From Bactericera cockerelli (lineage: Eukaryota > Arthropoda > Insecta > Hemiptera > Triozidae): a stretch of DNA of 64,000 nucleotides. The stretch is taken from contig CM044964.1 in NCBI GenBank assembly GCA_024516035.1, forward strand, positions 9,121,736 to 9,185,735. Reading direction: 5' to 3'. Below, one piece after another: positions 1 through 10,599 of this stretch. The first letter of the stretch is position 1, and every line of letters begins with the position of its first letter. Position numbers and translations under genes: made by a program. The notes under the pieces are model-generated. The model did not search any database. It was given only the letters and a program-made list of their open reading frames with translations, and had not been told where the DNA came from.

Positions 1-59
1 CGGGAAATGGAAAACTCCCATCGTGGAGAGAGTAGGCCGACCACACATGGAGTCAAAGA

Positions 60-312
60 AGAACTGATTGATTTGTGATTGGTTACTGACCCGGAGGTTG
101 CTGGTTCGAAAATTCTGACCGGGGTTAAGTTGGCAGAGAATGCCTAAGGCATTAACTTCGCCCCCGGATTACAATACATTGTACATTTAAGTTTAAATAT
201 TTTTTTTCTATATCTTTTTTTGTTTATTTTTTTTTATCTTTGTTAATAATTTTTTTTTTTTTTTGTACTGTATAAAAAATAAAGTGTAAATAAATAAAAT
301 AATAAATAAGTA
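60..312 (+). repeat. SINE fragment with tRNA-like B box and tail hairpin
   Basis: Contains a tRNA-like stretch with a box-B-like GGTTCGAA near 111-118. It is followed by the tail motif GAATGCCTAAGGCATTAACT near 140-159, a stem-loop motif shared with other SINE tails here, then an AT-rich (TAAA)-type end. The 5' part is divergent, so family assignment is uncertain. Confidence 0.5.
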
Positions 313-646
313 AAGGTAAAGTGCCTTGAAGAATTGCGATAGCGGTTCCGGCTTCGTTCCAAAAAGATATCTGACTTATAATCCCTGAGTCTAACTTTCA
401 ACTGCACTCTTATTGGGTTAAATAGGGGAAAAAAGTTCTGATTGGTTTATTTGTACGAAATTTGACGGTTGAAACGGAGATTTGGGGATCTGGAGAGTAA
501 TAGTGCTCTCTTAAAAGAATCCCTCGCAAATGTTAGGAAGCTATCATATTTGTGTTTAGTCACAATCGTGATATCAAAACTATTTTTCAGAGAATTTTCC
601 AAGGCCTCTACGCACGAAGCGGGCAACTCGAGTTCTCGAACTTAAG

Positions 647-880
647 TTATTAAAAGTTATCATATTTGTGTTAATCACTTTCGTGATATCACAACTACTC
701 AAACTTTTTTTTATTTATAGGCTTTCTTTTTTTATGGCAGGATTCTCACTGGAGTGAGCTCTTCCACCCAACCATACTGACTTTACTAAAATTTTCCTGA
801 ACTGGGAACTTTAAACACTGATCGGCGACCTCCAGATTAGAACTTACAGAAGTCCACCGCTTTATCGATCATGCTACTAA
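647..880 (-). repeat. S4 SINE (tRNA-Thr-like head), interrupted
   Basis: Reverse complement shows the S4 order: a head with AGCTCGATCGATAAGGCGGC-like sequence, anticodon-loop TTGTAA, box B GGTTCAAGTCC, then TTTAGTAAAGCGAGTTTGAG and GTGATATCACAAAAGTGATT. About 60 bp at 715-775 (TTTATGGCAGG, GAGTGAGCTCTTCCACCCAA) is foreign and resembles a stretch at 47266-47330. Confidence 0.6.
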
Positions 881-1116
881 GGTGGGTGAAAGTTTCGAAA
901 CCTACTCATTACCAGGTGCCGAAACACGTTTTTTTTGGGGGCTTTCCAACGTCCTTTTAATAAGATGCTATTCCCCTTGTACGTCTTGTGGCCGCGTCTG
1001 ACGCTGTGACTGGGGACGGAAGACGCGAGGCTTGGATCTCACAACGCATCGGGCAAAGTCACCCCATCGAAAATACATTGAAGAAGAGTATAACCATCAA
1101 GTTCGAAAACTCCTCA

Positions 1117-1603
1117 CTAGATCGATCGATAAGGCGGCGGACTTGTGACCTAGAGGTCAGTGGTTCAGGTCTCAAGCCAGGTAAAATAATATGTATGTAT
1201 GATTTTCTTTGTGGTGAAGCACTAGGCCTCTTCACAATTTTTGTGGGTAGTGGGTACTAAGAGGCTCCTTTAGGTACATTTCGAATTATTCTATTAAATT
1301 AATTTCTTTTTACTCTGGTTATGCCGCCACTGGTCGTTACTCATACAAGTAACTACTCATTTTTCCTCACGAGGTATGAGTGGACCCCGAACATCCAAGT
1401 ACAGAGCAGAAAAATTCATGCCCCGCTGGGGATCGAACCCAGGTCACCGTGCGTGCAATGCCTAGCGCGCTAACTCACTCTGCCACGGTGACTACTAGGT
1501 AAAATAATATTATCGCCGCCTTAGTCCCACGTTCAGCGTAGTTTTACTAAAGCGAGTTTGAGTAGTTCTGACATCACAAAAGTGATTAACATGATAATTT
1601 CAG
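1117..1603 (+). repeat. S4 SINE split by an S2 SINE
   Basis: The S4 head (GATCGATCGATAAGGCGGCG) is at 1121-1140 and box B at about 1162-1172. The S4 body resumes at about 1532 with CGTAGTTTTACTAAAGCGAG. The interruption is an S2 insertion bounded by a 14-bp direct repeat, giving a clear order of insertion events. Confidence 0.65.
1193..1496 (-). mobile_element. S2 SINE (tRNA-like head), with 14-bp target duplication
   Basis: The reverse complement has the S2 layout: a head with GAGTTAGCGCGCTAGGCATT, box B GGGTTCGATCCCC, then ATACCTCGTGAGGAAAAATG, GAGTAACGACCAGTGGCGGC and CACAAAAATTGTGAAGAGGC. The direct repeats AGGTAAAATAATAT at 1179-1192 and 1497-1510 are the target-site duplication. Confidence 0.8.
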
Positions 1604-1819
1604 TTCGAAAATTCGTATTGCCCATCAGATCGCTTCGTGTGTAGACGCCTTGGAAAATTCACCGTTAACCCTTACAGGTCAAAGTTGAACAGGTGAGGCA
1701 GTATGAGGAAGTGACTGATAAAATGAAAGTCCTAGGCGTTTGCAAGTTATCTGAATTATCAGCTGTTCTTCGCATTGTATGGTTTAGAATACCTACATAT
1801 TGGTTATAGTAATAATAAC

Positions 1820-2215
1820 ATTATTTAGTGGAAGGTAACTACCAGGCGAGAATAATAATAATAATATCGCCATTAAATAAGAATAATATCGCCTTTCATC
1901 TTATTTAAATACTGTCAGATTAGGACTAATGAGTCCCGCTAAGTTAAAAGTTATGATATTTGTGTTAATCAAAATCCTGATATCGCAATCACTCTTACTC
2001 GCTTTACTAAGTGTTTGCTTTACCTTTTACCACCGACGTCCAGATTACAAGTCCGCCGCCTTGAGTTCCATTATTCCAGAAGTAAGCCCATGACGTATTA
2101 TTGAGTGATCAATATCCCAAATGGCAAGATGTCATATCCCGGCTCATTATTGAACCCACTACCTCTGAGTTACCAGGTCTTGACCACTGAGCTATATCGG
2201 AACTGATTTGAACGG
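1820..2215 (-). repeat. S1 tail fragment and S3 SINE interrupted by an S4 SINE
   Basis: An S1 tail remnant (TTTAGTGGAAGGTAACTACC) is near 1826-1845. An S3 SINE in minus orientation covers about 1890-1940 and 2068-2215 (its head reads ATAGCTCAGTGGTCAAGACC in reverse complement). A minus-strand S4 copy (about 1942-2067) splits it between the paired 3' end and the TTACTGCTGGAATAAT-like part. Confidence 0.55.
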
Positions 2216-2239
2216 TAAAAGGCAAAGAGGAAGACATGT

Positions 2240-2335
2240 TTTGAGTTCCACTCATACCTCGTGAGGAAAAATGAGTATACCTTATTTTTGTGAGTAGCAA
2301 CCAGTGGCGGAATTATGGGCAAAAATAAGGTTATT
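2240..2335 (+). repeat. S2 SINE body fragment
   Basis: Carries CACTCATACCTCGTGAGGAA and the AACCAGTGGCGGAATTATG segment of S2 without head or tail. Confidence 0.55.
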
Positions 2336-2576
2336 AGGATATTTAAGGAAAATTTCTATGTATAGTCAAGTTTTCTTTCAGTCATGTACAAATTTCAGTA
2401 GTCGGTTCTATATTAAAGGGATTATGAGATACAATATTCTCAACTCAAATATGGAAGAACCACACTAGAAAAAGTGGCATCCTACCAGGGCATATAACTA
2501 GATTTTTTTCTCACTGAATAATGAAGGATTAGATATTTATTAACTAAAAAATACACAACTTTATCGTACAGCCAGA

Positions 2577-3180
2577 ATAATAATCCTAGCTTCACACACC
2601 CCAGGACTAGAATAATAATCCTAGCTTCACATACCCCGGGACTAGATTAATAATCCTAGCTTCACATACCTCGGGTCTAGATTAAAAATCCTAGCTTCAC
2701 ATACCCCGGGTCTAGATTAATAATCTTAGCTTCATACATATATACCCCGGGTCTAAATTAATAATCCTAGCTTCACATACTCCAGGTCTCTAGCATAATA
2801 ATCCTAGCTTCACGTACCCCGGGTCTAGCATAATAATCCTAGCTTCACATACCCTGGGTCTAGCATAATAATCCTAGCTTCACATACCCCGGGTCTAGCA
2901 TAATAATCCTAGCTTCACATACCCTGGGTCTATAGCATAATAATCCTAGCTTCACATACCCTGGGTCTATAGCATAATAATCCTAGCTTCACATACTCCA
3001 GGTCTCTAGCATAATAATCATAGCTTCCCATACACCGGGTCTCTAGAATAATAATCCTAGCTTCACATACCCCGGGTCTAGCATAATAATCCTAGCTTCA
3101 CATACCCCGGGTCTAGCATAATAATCCTAGCTTCACATACCCCGGGTCTAGCATAATAATCCTAGCTTCACATACCCCGT
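2577..3180. repeat. Minisatellite, about 34-bp unit, roughly 17 copies
   Basis: The unit runs TAATAATCCTAGCTTCACAT then ACCCCGGGTCTAGCA. Left-edge copies differ by substitutions (ACTAGAT), and central copies alternate ACCCCGGG and ACCCTGGG. Most units hold the palindromes CCCGGG and CTAG. Unit length varies by 2-6 bp, so it encodes no protein. Confidence 0.9.
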
Positions 3181-3339
3181 CTGTCTCATGGCTGATGGAT
3201 TTGTTGCGAGGAGTAGAGAACTAACGGGATCTCCTTTCTTTGCTGTGGAGTCAGAGGCAATATCCTTATTGTGTAGATGTGTAGGCACGGCGGGCTCACA
3301 ATAGAAGTAAGTACAAATACAGTACATTTACCTACATAA

Positions 3340-3770
3340 TATGAATGTATGATTTTATGTATGATATTATTTGTGGTGAAGCACAAGGCCTCTTCGCAAT
3401 TTTTGTGAGTAGCGCAGCATTACTAAGAGACTCCTTCACATTTCGAATTATTCTATTATATTAATTTCTTTTTGTATTTGTATTTTATTTTTTAACTCTT
3501 CAAATTTTTGAACGGTTTACAATGGTTGCTTAAAATTAATTTAATTTAGGGTTCAGTTGAATCAAATTCTTGTTCTTAATTTACTATACGTAGCTAATTA
3601 TGTAATTATTTTTTTTACTCTGGTAATGCCGCCACTGGTCGTTACTCATACAAGTAACTACTCATTTTTCCTCACGAGGTATGACAGTGGACCCCGAACA
3701 TCCAAGTACAGGGCAGAAAAATTCCTGCTCCGCTGGGAATCAAACCCAGGTCACCATACGAGTCCGGTTG
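3340..3770 (-). repeat. S2 SINE, with about 130 bp of extra AT-rich sequence inside
   Basis: The S2 3' part (GAAGCACAAGGCCTCTTCGC region) is at 3375-3450 and the S2 5' half from about 3615 to 3770, ending in a decayed head. The AT-rich stretch 3475-3612 separates them and looks like an insertion. Confidence 0.65.
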
Positions 3771-3967
3771 CCGTTCTAACTCTTCTTCGAGACCTGCAAG
3801 ACAGAAATCTGAACACACAATAGCGGATCCTATCTAGCTAGGAGGTACGCTACCTATTACCTATTCCAATGCAAGAGAACACAGTCAGCAAGGCTATAAT
3901 AGCAACCCGGCGAATATACAGGGTGAGAGATTCACCCCATCTGGCGATAAACTAGACCTAAACTAAC

Positions 3968-4680
3968 AATGCACTGGTAGTCAAGTGGTTAACGCGCTAG
4001 ATAGAAAAGAATAGAATAGAAATTACCTTGTTTATACTGCCGAGGTGAGATTGAAAAGTCCCCTTATTCAAGCAGTTTAAACAAGTTTAAACAAGGTGTA
4101 TTTTCAAATTTAAATAGACATTTTTTACATATGTACATACTTTAAGAACATTAAATGTACATATGAATTATTATTTATTCATATGTACATTTAATGTTCT
4201 TAAAGTTTTTTAATACTTAAATTTAATATTCGCTAGTCTGGTTGTTGTTGTTGAAGCCAGATTGGCCTTAGCTGGAGGGGTGAGTGATGGTCTCCAGGCA
4301 ACTTTATCTCAAAGTTGGCTCGTCCTGAACAACATATTTCTATGTGCGATCATATTTCTAAGCTAGCCTGGCTTGTAAGGGTTGGCTAGTCTGTTCTCTG
4401 TTTATAGTCCTCTAGGGAAACACGCTAGTCTGGTAATACAGGTCGGTGTTTACTACTTGCGTGAATTCCGTGATGCACGGTAATGCCTCCAGTGTGGAGT
4501 AGGGCTAGGAAAAAATAGGGGCATGCCTCTTTACGCAATTAGTGCACAGCCATGCAGCTAGTGTAGGGATCCGTTGATTCGAATCCCACCAAAGTGCGTG
4601 AAAATTTCCTCATTAATTTAGTTTGTGACCACAACATAATAATAAGACGTTAAGATGGTAGAAAATGCTCTACCCAATAA
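3968..4680 (+). repeat. S1 SINE broken into pieces, with a hairpin and D-like fragment between
   Basis: The S1 head begins GCACTGGTAGTCAAGTGGTT at 3970 and stops at about 4000. Related anticodon-arm sequence (ACGCTAGTCTGGTAATACAG) reappears at 4422, and box B with tail (GGATCCGTTGATTCGAATCC) at about 4567-4680. Between lie a 30-bp hairpin (4139-4206) and a piece resembling element D (CTGTTTATAGTCCTCTAGGG). Confidence 0.5.
4139..4206. repeat. Perfect 30-bp inverted repeat with 8-nt loop
   Basis: Arms 4139-4168 and 4177-4206 are exact reverse complements containing TTAAGAACATTAAATGTACA. AT-rich; may be the core of a small fold-back element. Confidence 0.85.
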
Positions 4681-4709
4681 TACCTGTAAAGTGTAACTAT
4701 ACAAGAAGA

Positions 4710-4930
4710 GCCAGCGTTCATGGCGCGTTGAATGCACTGGTTCTCGTAGGATCACCGAAGTAAAGCAACGTTCAGCAAGGTGAAGACTTTGTGATGCTGG
4801 CATTCCGGCCCAACCCAGGCTGGGTGAGGTTAATGTGGGTAGCAGGTTTGTGAGTTTCCTGTGAGTGGAGGGTGACACCCCCGTCGTGATATGACTATGC
4901 AGTTGAAAGCGGCGTTAAAGACAAATTAAA
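4710..4930 (+). mobile_element. S6 SINE with 5S rRNA-like head
   Basis: Starts GCCAGCGTTCATGGCGCGTT and continues GAATGCACTGGTTCTCGTAG and GATCACCGAAG, which track the 5' two-thirds of animal 5S rRNA with substitutions. A common tail follows (CCCAACCCAGGCTGGGTGAG, then GACACCCCCGTCGTGATATG). 5S-derived SINEs (the SINE3 class) are known in animals; assignment here is by eye. It is not a functional 5S gene because the 3' third is replaced. Confidence 0.8.
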
Positions 4931-4996
4931 ACAAAAATACAAGAAGTACCGAAGAACCCGCAAAATGTACCTTCAAATACTATAGGATGTACATTG

Positions 4997-5105
4997 TACA
5001 GTCAAACCTGATTACCTATAAGAGAACAATATCCAGGTCTCATTTACCTTTCTATAAGACAAAATAACATCTTTATACCTACCTGGCTACTATACCTACA
5101 GTCCA
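4997..5105. repeat. Possible pogo/Tigger-like MITE end
   Basis: TACAGTCAAACCTGATTACC followed by TATAAGAGAACAATATCCAG resembles the CAGTCAAACCT-plus-TATAA terminal pattern of pogo-type elements. Related 17-bp motifs (CTCTTATATCCAGGTTT) occur at 19590, 32645 and 37980. The partner end is not clear. Confidence 0.35.
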
Positions 5106-6500
5106 GCAATATTCAGACAACAACAAAAAAAAAGGTAAAGCACCAAACGATCTCAAATACTTCACGTATATATGCTTGCAAGAAAAATTACTTAATATGC
5201 ATAGGGCAACTGACCGAAGTTGTACAATTTTTATACATTATGCAGGCAAAAAATAAGTACAATTTCTACGTATTATACAGGCAATATACAGCCAAGAAAT
5301 GGTATAAGAGCCTCATCAGTACCTCGCCATTATGTATTTAGACAACTACCCTAAGTATATGTACAATTCACATACAACAGGCACAAAGAATATACGCCTT
5401 CTATGTATAATCCAGGCAAGCAATGGTAGAGCGACCCATCTCAGCAGTATTTCTGCTATAATGAGCTACCCAGGTACCAAGTTCAACCACGTACCTCTCT
5501 TCAACCCGAGCTAGAGTCAGAAATCTCCGATTAGAATCCTCGAACCAGCGGATCTCAACTTGGGGGCTGCGCACTGCGCAGATAATACTCCTTGATTCCT
5601 GTGCTGTTCTCCAAGTACAGGCACAAGAAGTAGCAGTAAAAATAAGAACAAACATTTATTTACCTATTTAAGTTTACCAAATACTTACCTATGAAATAAG
5701 CGCACGAATGGCTCAGTTAATGATTAAAGGTTGGATATTGTTGACTTGACTTTCTTGTGAAGTTGAATGATGATGAGGAAAGAACAATAACTTTACTCTT
5801 CACGAAGTAGTTATTTGTCCTTCTTTGGCTAGTTTTTGAGGAAAGCTTTAAGATTAATTAATGTTGGTCCTTAGTAACACAAATCGTGCTTTTCGAAAAC
5901 TATCCAGAGATCATGCTCATCCAAATCACTGACAAAACGACATTTTTCATACGTAGGTAGCAAAATTTTAAATGAGATACCTGAAAATATAAAGGACAAT
6001 CCAATTTTAACAATTTTAAAATACAGACTGAAACAATGGCTGTCTATCAACAATAATAAAAATAAAATCTTAAATATTTAATAACAACTTTTCCCTAATT
6101 ATTTGAATTTATAAGTACTTACTAAAACAGACATAACAATCAAAAACACTCCACACATTACATGAAAAAAAAAAGTTTCTGGGCCCAAATCCTCAAGACC
6201 AGGGAAATTAAATCAAACACACAACATACTGACATCTAAATATATATAAAGAAAAATGAGAAGTTCTAAAAACTTCTTTCACATTACTTACTACAAGCTT
6301 TGGTAACCGCTGCTGAGTTGGACTTGTTACCACGAAGGTAGAGTTCAATGACTGGCAGTAAACCAAGGCATTGGATACAGCCCCCCCACCCCTACCGGCG
6401 TGACCGAATCCTGAAGAGGTATTTGCCTTGGCAATGCCACTAATGCCAGAGGATTGCCCGTCACTTCGCTGGGAACCGGGGTGGATTGTCGCTCTTGAAT
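5106..6500. other. Gene-free AT-rich stretch with faint repeats
   Basis: Contains three or four degenerate copies of a TACAATTTTTATACATTATGCAGGCAA-like motif at 5220-5420 and an S5 head fragment (AAGCGCACGAATGGCTCAGT) at 5698-5717. I see no coding exon or RNA gene. Confidence 0.5.
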
Positions 6501-6509
6501 TATTATAGT

Positions 6510-6622
6510 TGGTCATCACCGTGGCCGAGTGGCTAACGCACTCGGTTTGCAAGTAGGTAAGTGATCCAGGTTCGTATTCCTGAAGAATTTGCCATGTCAA
6601 GTTCAGAGGATTGCCTGGCAAT
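6510..6622 (+). repeat. tRNA-like SINE head with a type-II-like variable region
   Basis: Reads CACCGTGGCCGAGTGGCTAA (box-A-like) and GATCCAGGTTCGTATTCCTG (box-B-like), separated by a longer than usual middle. The acceptor stem does not pair and the downstream sequence is SINE-like, so it is called a SINE head rather than a tRNA gene. Confidence 0.45.
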
Positions 6623-6651
6623 TTACTAGTACTGATCTTTAATATTAGTAC

Positions 6652-6870
6652 GTCCGTCTCGGTAGCTCAGTATAGTAAAGGTGGTACTTTGCGATTCTAG
6701 AGATTCCAGAGGTCGCGGATTTGAACCCCAGCCGGGACATGGCAAGTTATCCTCCATTTTTTTGGACATGGCAAGAGATTTTTGTCACACAATAATACGT
6801 CTTGGGCTTACTGCTGGAATCATGGGAATAGTAATAATCGGGCAGTATAAATAAGACCATATCATTATTA
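6652..6870 (+). repeat. S3 SINE
   Basis: Head TCTCGGTAGCTCAGTATAGT, box B GGATTTGAACCCC, then GACATGGCAAGTTATCCTCC, CTTGGGCTTACTGCTGGAAT and GGGCAGTATAAATAAG, ending in ATTATTATT. Same order as the better copy at 60434-60640. Confidence 0.75.
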
Positions 6871-7192
6871 TTGTTGATGAATAGCTAGGTCACCATGGAA
6901 GACTAAATAACGGGTGACCCGGGCCCGGATTTCAAATGGATTGAAAATTCTCTTCTACGTCCTGCTTACTGTTGTGGATGGAGAAAAACTATGGGGTCTT
7001 CTTGCTTGATCTCTTGAGAATTCTTCAAGCAACTTTACTTGTTAATTTAATTTTATTTTTATTAAAGAAGGAGATCCAGCGTGAAAGGTAAAGGCTCGGT
7101 CAGTAGAAAAGTTCTCGCAAGATTGCTGAAGTTGACCAAGGTCCAGAGAAGTTAGGAGTTGGTGGTTGACCTGGGTTTACACTTACGTATTT
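6871..7192. other. Unassigned stretch
   Basis: No open frame, tandem repeat or recognisable element family seen. Confidence 0.4.
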
Positions 7193-7406
7193 TTGGTTTA
7201 ACGTCGCTTTCAACTGCATGGTCATATCACGACGGGGGTGTTACCTTGCATTCGCAGGATACTAATAAACATGCTAACCAAATTAACCTCACCTAGCCTG
7301 GGTTGGACCGGAATGCCAGCATCACAAAGTTTTCACCTGGCTGGAATTTGCTTAGCTTCGGTGATCCTACGAGAATCGGTGCATTCAACGCACCATCGAC
7401 GCTGGC
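7193..7406 (-). mobile_element. S6 SINE with 5S rRNA-like head
   Basis: Minus-strand copy: its 5S-like start is at 7406 (GCCAGCGTCGATGG in reverse complement) and the tail TTCAACTGCATGGTCATATC on the plus strand is at 7211-7230. Apparent 60-70 residue frames here translate SINE sequence. Confidence 0.8.
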
Positions 7407-7409
7407 AGG

Positions 7410-8500
7410 ATTTAACTTCCTTAATGGTTGTTCTTTTCAGCTCAGCCGAGTCTGGGTGAAGTTAATGTGGATACACAGAGGTTACTGATTTGAGATATTT
7501 CGGCAGTACTCTAATGACCTCTGACCTCCGATGTTTAAGAGAGTTTAGCTATAAAAAAATCAACATTTTTATTGACATGCGACATCAGGAAGTTTTGATT
7601 TAGATTCTCAGAGCCGTGTATTCCTTCCCGTTGACTTTTTTTAGACGAGTTCCTAATTCAAATGTAGATCCTTCATAGACGTCTTGAGTATTCACAAAAT
7701 AAATGTCAATGTCACAATCACTGGAGTAGCCAGTTTATAAATGTCTAGTGAATGGAGGGTTAAAACGACGGTCTCTCTGTTTAAAAAGTGTTGACCTCCG
7801 ATGTTTAAAAAGAGTAATCTCAGCTGGTTGGTAATTATAACAAACTTGGTCCATTAAATTGGAATTAGACTGCAGCTCTACAAACTTATTGTGCAATCCG
7901 ATATAATATATCCCATTCGATACTCAATTTTCTCTTCAGACGACTAACCAAACTTGAACCCCTTCTCTAGAATATACGTACATAGTATGTATGTATCTTA
8001 ATAATATCATCAAGAGCAACAACAATAACATTATCATCATCATCAAAATAATGTACCTATTCAAATCTCCTGTGGTCTTCAAGGGGGGTTCCAAGTGTTC
8101 TAGGACATTCAGAGATTGGAACTTCTCCTTAATGGTATCTTCTATTCGATCAATACAAGTTTCGTATCATCCATGTTCAGTTCAGTGGTTTGTAAACATC
8201 AACATTTTGAACAGAATTTGTGCCCAAGGTTCCAATTTGTTTGTAAACATCAACATTGTGAACAGAATTTGTGCCCAAGGTTCCAATTTGTAGTGAGGAG
8301 TGAGGACAAAGAACATTCGACATAATTGATAACATTATGAAAAATTAATATATTCTCCAGAAGTTCGCACATTTTAAACTATTTCAAGTAAAATATTTTT
8401 CATTGAGATCTTCTAGGACTAGACACGCACCCACTCTGCTTGTGGCGTTTCCCTTCATAAAAAGATTCGTATATTTTTTTCAAATAGAAGATGTTTTTTA
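7410..8500. other. Mostly unassigned sequence with one 2x tandem duplication
   Basis: At 8190-8291 a unit of about 49 bp (TGTAAACATCAACATT..GAACAGAATTTGTGCCCAAG) occurs twice in tandem with one substitution. The line TGACCTCCGATGTTTAA recurs at 7523 and 7793. No gene is supported. Confidence 0.5.
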
Positions 8501-8501
8501 C

Positions 8502-8640
8502 TATTGGAAGAGAATGCCGTAGGCATTAGCACCGCCCTTGATCAAGTTTTGTTTAATAATTTCAACTTTGTTTCTTGTAAATTGTATATAAGTACTATAT
8601 TTCGTAGATAAAACTTGATTAAATCTGTTTAATAATAAAT
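8502..8640 (+). repeat. SINE/LINE 3'-tail, GAATGCCGTAGGCATT variant
   Basis: GGAAGAGAATGCCGTAGGCA followed by TTAGCACCGCCCTTGATCAA and an AT-rich end. Same class as the reversed copies at 15850-15975 and 63540-63612. Confidence 0.55.
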
Positions 8641-8644
8641 AATT

Positions 8645-8696
8645 AAGCAGAAATTCCAACTTCCAATTCGTTGATTGGAAGTTGGAACTTCTGCTT
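8645..8696. repeat. 23-bp inverted repeat with 6-nt loop
   Basis: Arms AAGCAGAAATTCCAACTTCC.. and ..GGAAGTTGGAACTTCTGCTT pair with one mismatch, directly after the tail element, as if the end had folded back on itself. Confidence 0.8.
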
Positions 8697-9089
8697 ATTT
8701 ATTTATTTTTTTATTTATTTACACTTTATTAGATAATAGGACATATACAATACAAATAATTACAAACGAAAATACAAAATACAATATAACAAAACAAAAA
8801 AATAATAATAAATAAAGAAAAAATAAATAAATATATACATAATATATTTATTTATCTGCTTGGTGGTAAACATCTTCTATTTGAAGAATGTCGACTTCTG
8901 AAATATGAGACGGTAAGCCCTTGTGTCTGTGACGTTTGACTTACCTAAATTTGATAAGAATTAGAATCTCCATCTTTTGGTTTGAACATCATTACGATGG
9001 CCAGTTTTTCCTGTTTTACCCTCCAATCGCGGGAAATTGTACTATTAATTCTATCAATATTGATACTCTCAAGTGGGTAGTTATTTATC

Positions 9090-9275
9090 GTTTATTTTTT
9101 TAAATCATAGTACAAAAGCCTCATTTATTTGTAATTTATTTGCATTTGTAATTATTTATTTGTAATATGTAATTAATTTGCATTCATCATTGTACATAAT
9201 AAGTAACACACATTTAATGCTACTACCCCACACTAAGGGAATACAGTCCTCTTGTTTTGTGGGTTTAGGATAAAT
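9090..9275 (-). repeat. Fragment of the TTAA MITE seen at 61739-62012
   Basis: The stretch CTACCCCACACTAAGGGAAT then ACAGTCCTCTTGTTTTGTGG is the near-exact reverse complement of 61845-61880. The surrounding AACTTTAT/TAATTTATTTGCAT sequence matches the same element. Terminal repeats are not evident, so it is truncated. Confidence 0.6.
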
Positions 9276-9459
9276 ATGGTTTTACTGAAGTAACTAAACG
9301 TTTGACTAACGCTGTCCCAAAGAATCGGATTCACTGATTCTTCTTGAGCTCAAACTTTCACCCCCGTGTCAAAACGAAATCAAGGATACTCGAACCAAGG
9401 TCCTCTATCCTGAAGTAAAAGCTGAGGTTGCTACAGGGTGGCTAAGAAATGGCTCGGGA

Positions 9460-9660
9460 AAATGAGGAAAAACAAGGAGCAGACCAACAACAATTTCCAG
9501 AGTGTTTGATGGAAAGTTCAGGGTTGCTTTATCGTCCTGGCCAGGCGCGTCCGGTGGGAAATGTTTTGGGGAAAATGTTAAGGGTTGGGTGGAGGAGATT
9601 TCCATAGGCAATAGCCCGCCCTTTAGTTAGGACATATGTTTTTATATATTCTCTATTATT
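9460..9660 (+). repeat. SINE tail, GATTGCC..GGCAAT class
   Basis: GGTTGGGTGGAGGAGATTTC then CATAGGCAATAGCCCGCCCT and TTAGTTAGGACATATG. The stem has one mismatch in this copy. Confidence 0.6.
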
Positions 9661-9676
9661 TTTCATTTTTATTGTA

Positions 9677-9900
9677 TACTAGCCGTTTGCCCGTGCTTTG
9701 CAACGGGACTAAATTTCAAATTTACTAAGGCATGGCCGTACTGCTGGACAGCAATGCCTTTTTGAACTTTTTATAATTTTTCTGGACAAAACGATAATGG
9801 TTTTGAGGGGGGTCAATTCTGAGACATTTTTCGCTATCTCTTACCGTTTTGGCTAAACAACTCCGGACAAACAAACAAACAAACATAGGTAGGTAGGTAG
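9677..9900. repeat. Repeat starting CTAGCCGTTTGCCCG, possible Helitron-type end
   Basis: CTAGCCGTTTGCCCGTGCTT followed by TGCAACGGG forms a short hairpin next to CTAG, as in reversed Helitron 3' ends. The element ends in (CAAA)n and (GTAG)n simple repeats at about 9868-9904. The other end was not found. Confidence 0.4.
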
Positions 9901-9911
9901 GTAGTCCTTTT

Positions 9912-10042
9912 TTACTTTCCTTATCCTATAATAAGGAAAGTATTGTATTCGTCGAAAATTTGACCTACCCAGTTTTTCACATTTCTGGACGAATCATAGC
10001 CTCAGGATACCAAAAAAGTTGTTTTCAGCCATTGGTCCGTGC

Positions 10043-10108
<66 letters not shown>

Positions 10109-10599
10109 AAACAGGATATCTCAAGAACGGTAAGAGCTAGAGACTTGAAATTTGGTATGCAAATCAATTTTATACACCAGACGAACCACGAAACTTTTGG
10201 TTGAAATCGGCCGTAAATTGCGGCCACAGGGCCGCAAATATTGGCCGCAAGCGCCGCTTCTATGAATTGGTTAAAGATACAAAAAAATTTACAGAACAAC
10301 ATTTTCTTAGATTAAAAAAATAATGGGGGTCTCTTCTTATCATTTTTTTGATATCTTGAACTTTTCGGACCTCGGCCCCAATTTACCGGTATTTTGGGGG
10401 GGACCCGCTCAGACTAACTTTTTTATTATTCATCCTAGATGGGGATTGTGACATATCAAATCCAATGACTTTGAGGTGCTGATTACGAATTTGGTTTTGA
10501 TTTTTAGCTCACTGTTACCTTTGAGTCACCAGTGGCTTTTGGTCCTGTTTCCATTCCTAATATGATAAGGAAAGTCGTGTGATGTTTACACCAGATTTT
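9912..10599 (+). mobile_element. Element A, copy 1 (about 690 bp), with (CTGT)n core
   Basis: Begins with the hairpin ACTTTCCTTATCCTATAATAAGGAAAG and ends GATAAGGAAAGTCGTGTGAT then GTTTACACCAGA. A second full copy lies at 16047-16719. Shared internal landmarks are CATTGGTCCGTGCGTCTGTC, GGATATCTCAAGAACGGTAA and GAAATCGGCCG. Both copies sit in T runs. No coding capacity; apparent frames translate the (CTGT)n repeat. Confidence 0.8.

Larger units (their letters stand above)
592..1660. repeat. Fold-back structure: imperfect inverted repeat containing an S4/S4 inverted SINE pair
   Basis: Positions 592-640 and 1605-1660 are imperfect inverted copies (GAATTTTCCAAGGC at 592-605 pairs exactly with 1647-1660). 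Immediately inside, a minus-strand S4 SINE (647-880) faces a plus-strand S4 SINE (1117-1603). The left arm is interrupted at about 715-775 and the right arm by an S2 insertion at 1193-1496. It could be a MITE that acquired SINEs or an inverted duplication. Confidence 0.5.

Noticed and set aside
2577..3180. CRISPR array
   Set aside because: Units are contiguous with no unique spacers, and the genome is eukaryotic.
4710..4800. 5S rRNA gene
   Set aside because: Only the 5' part resembles 5S, substitutions are many, and a SINE tail replaces the 3' third.
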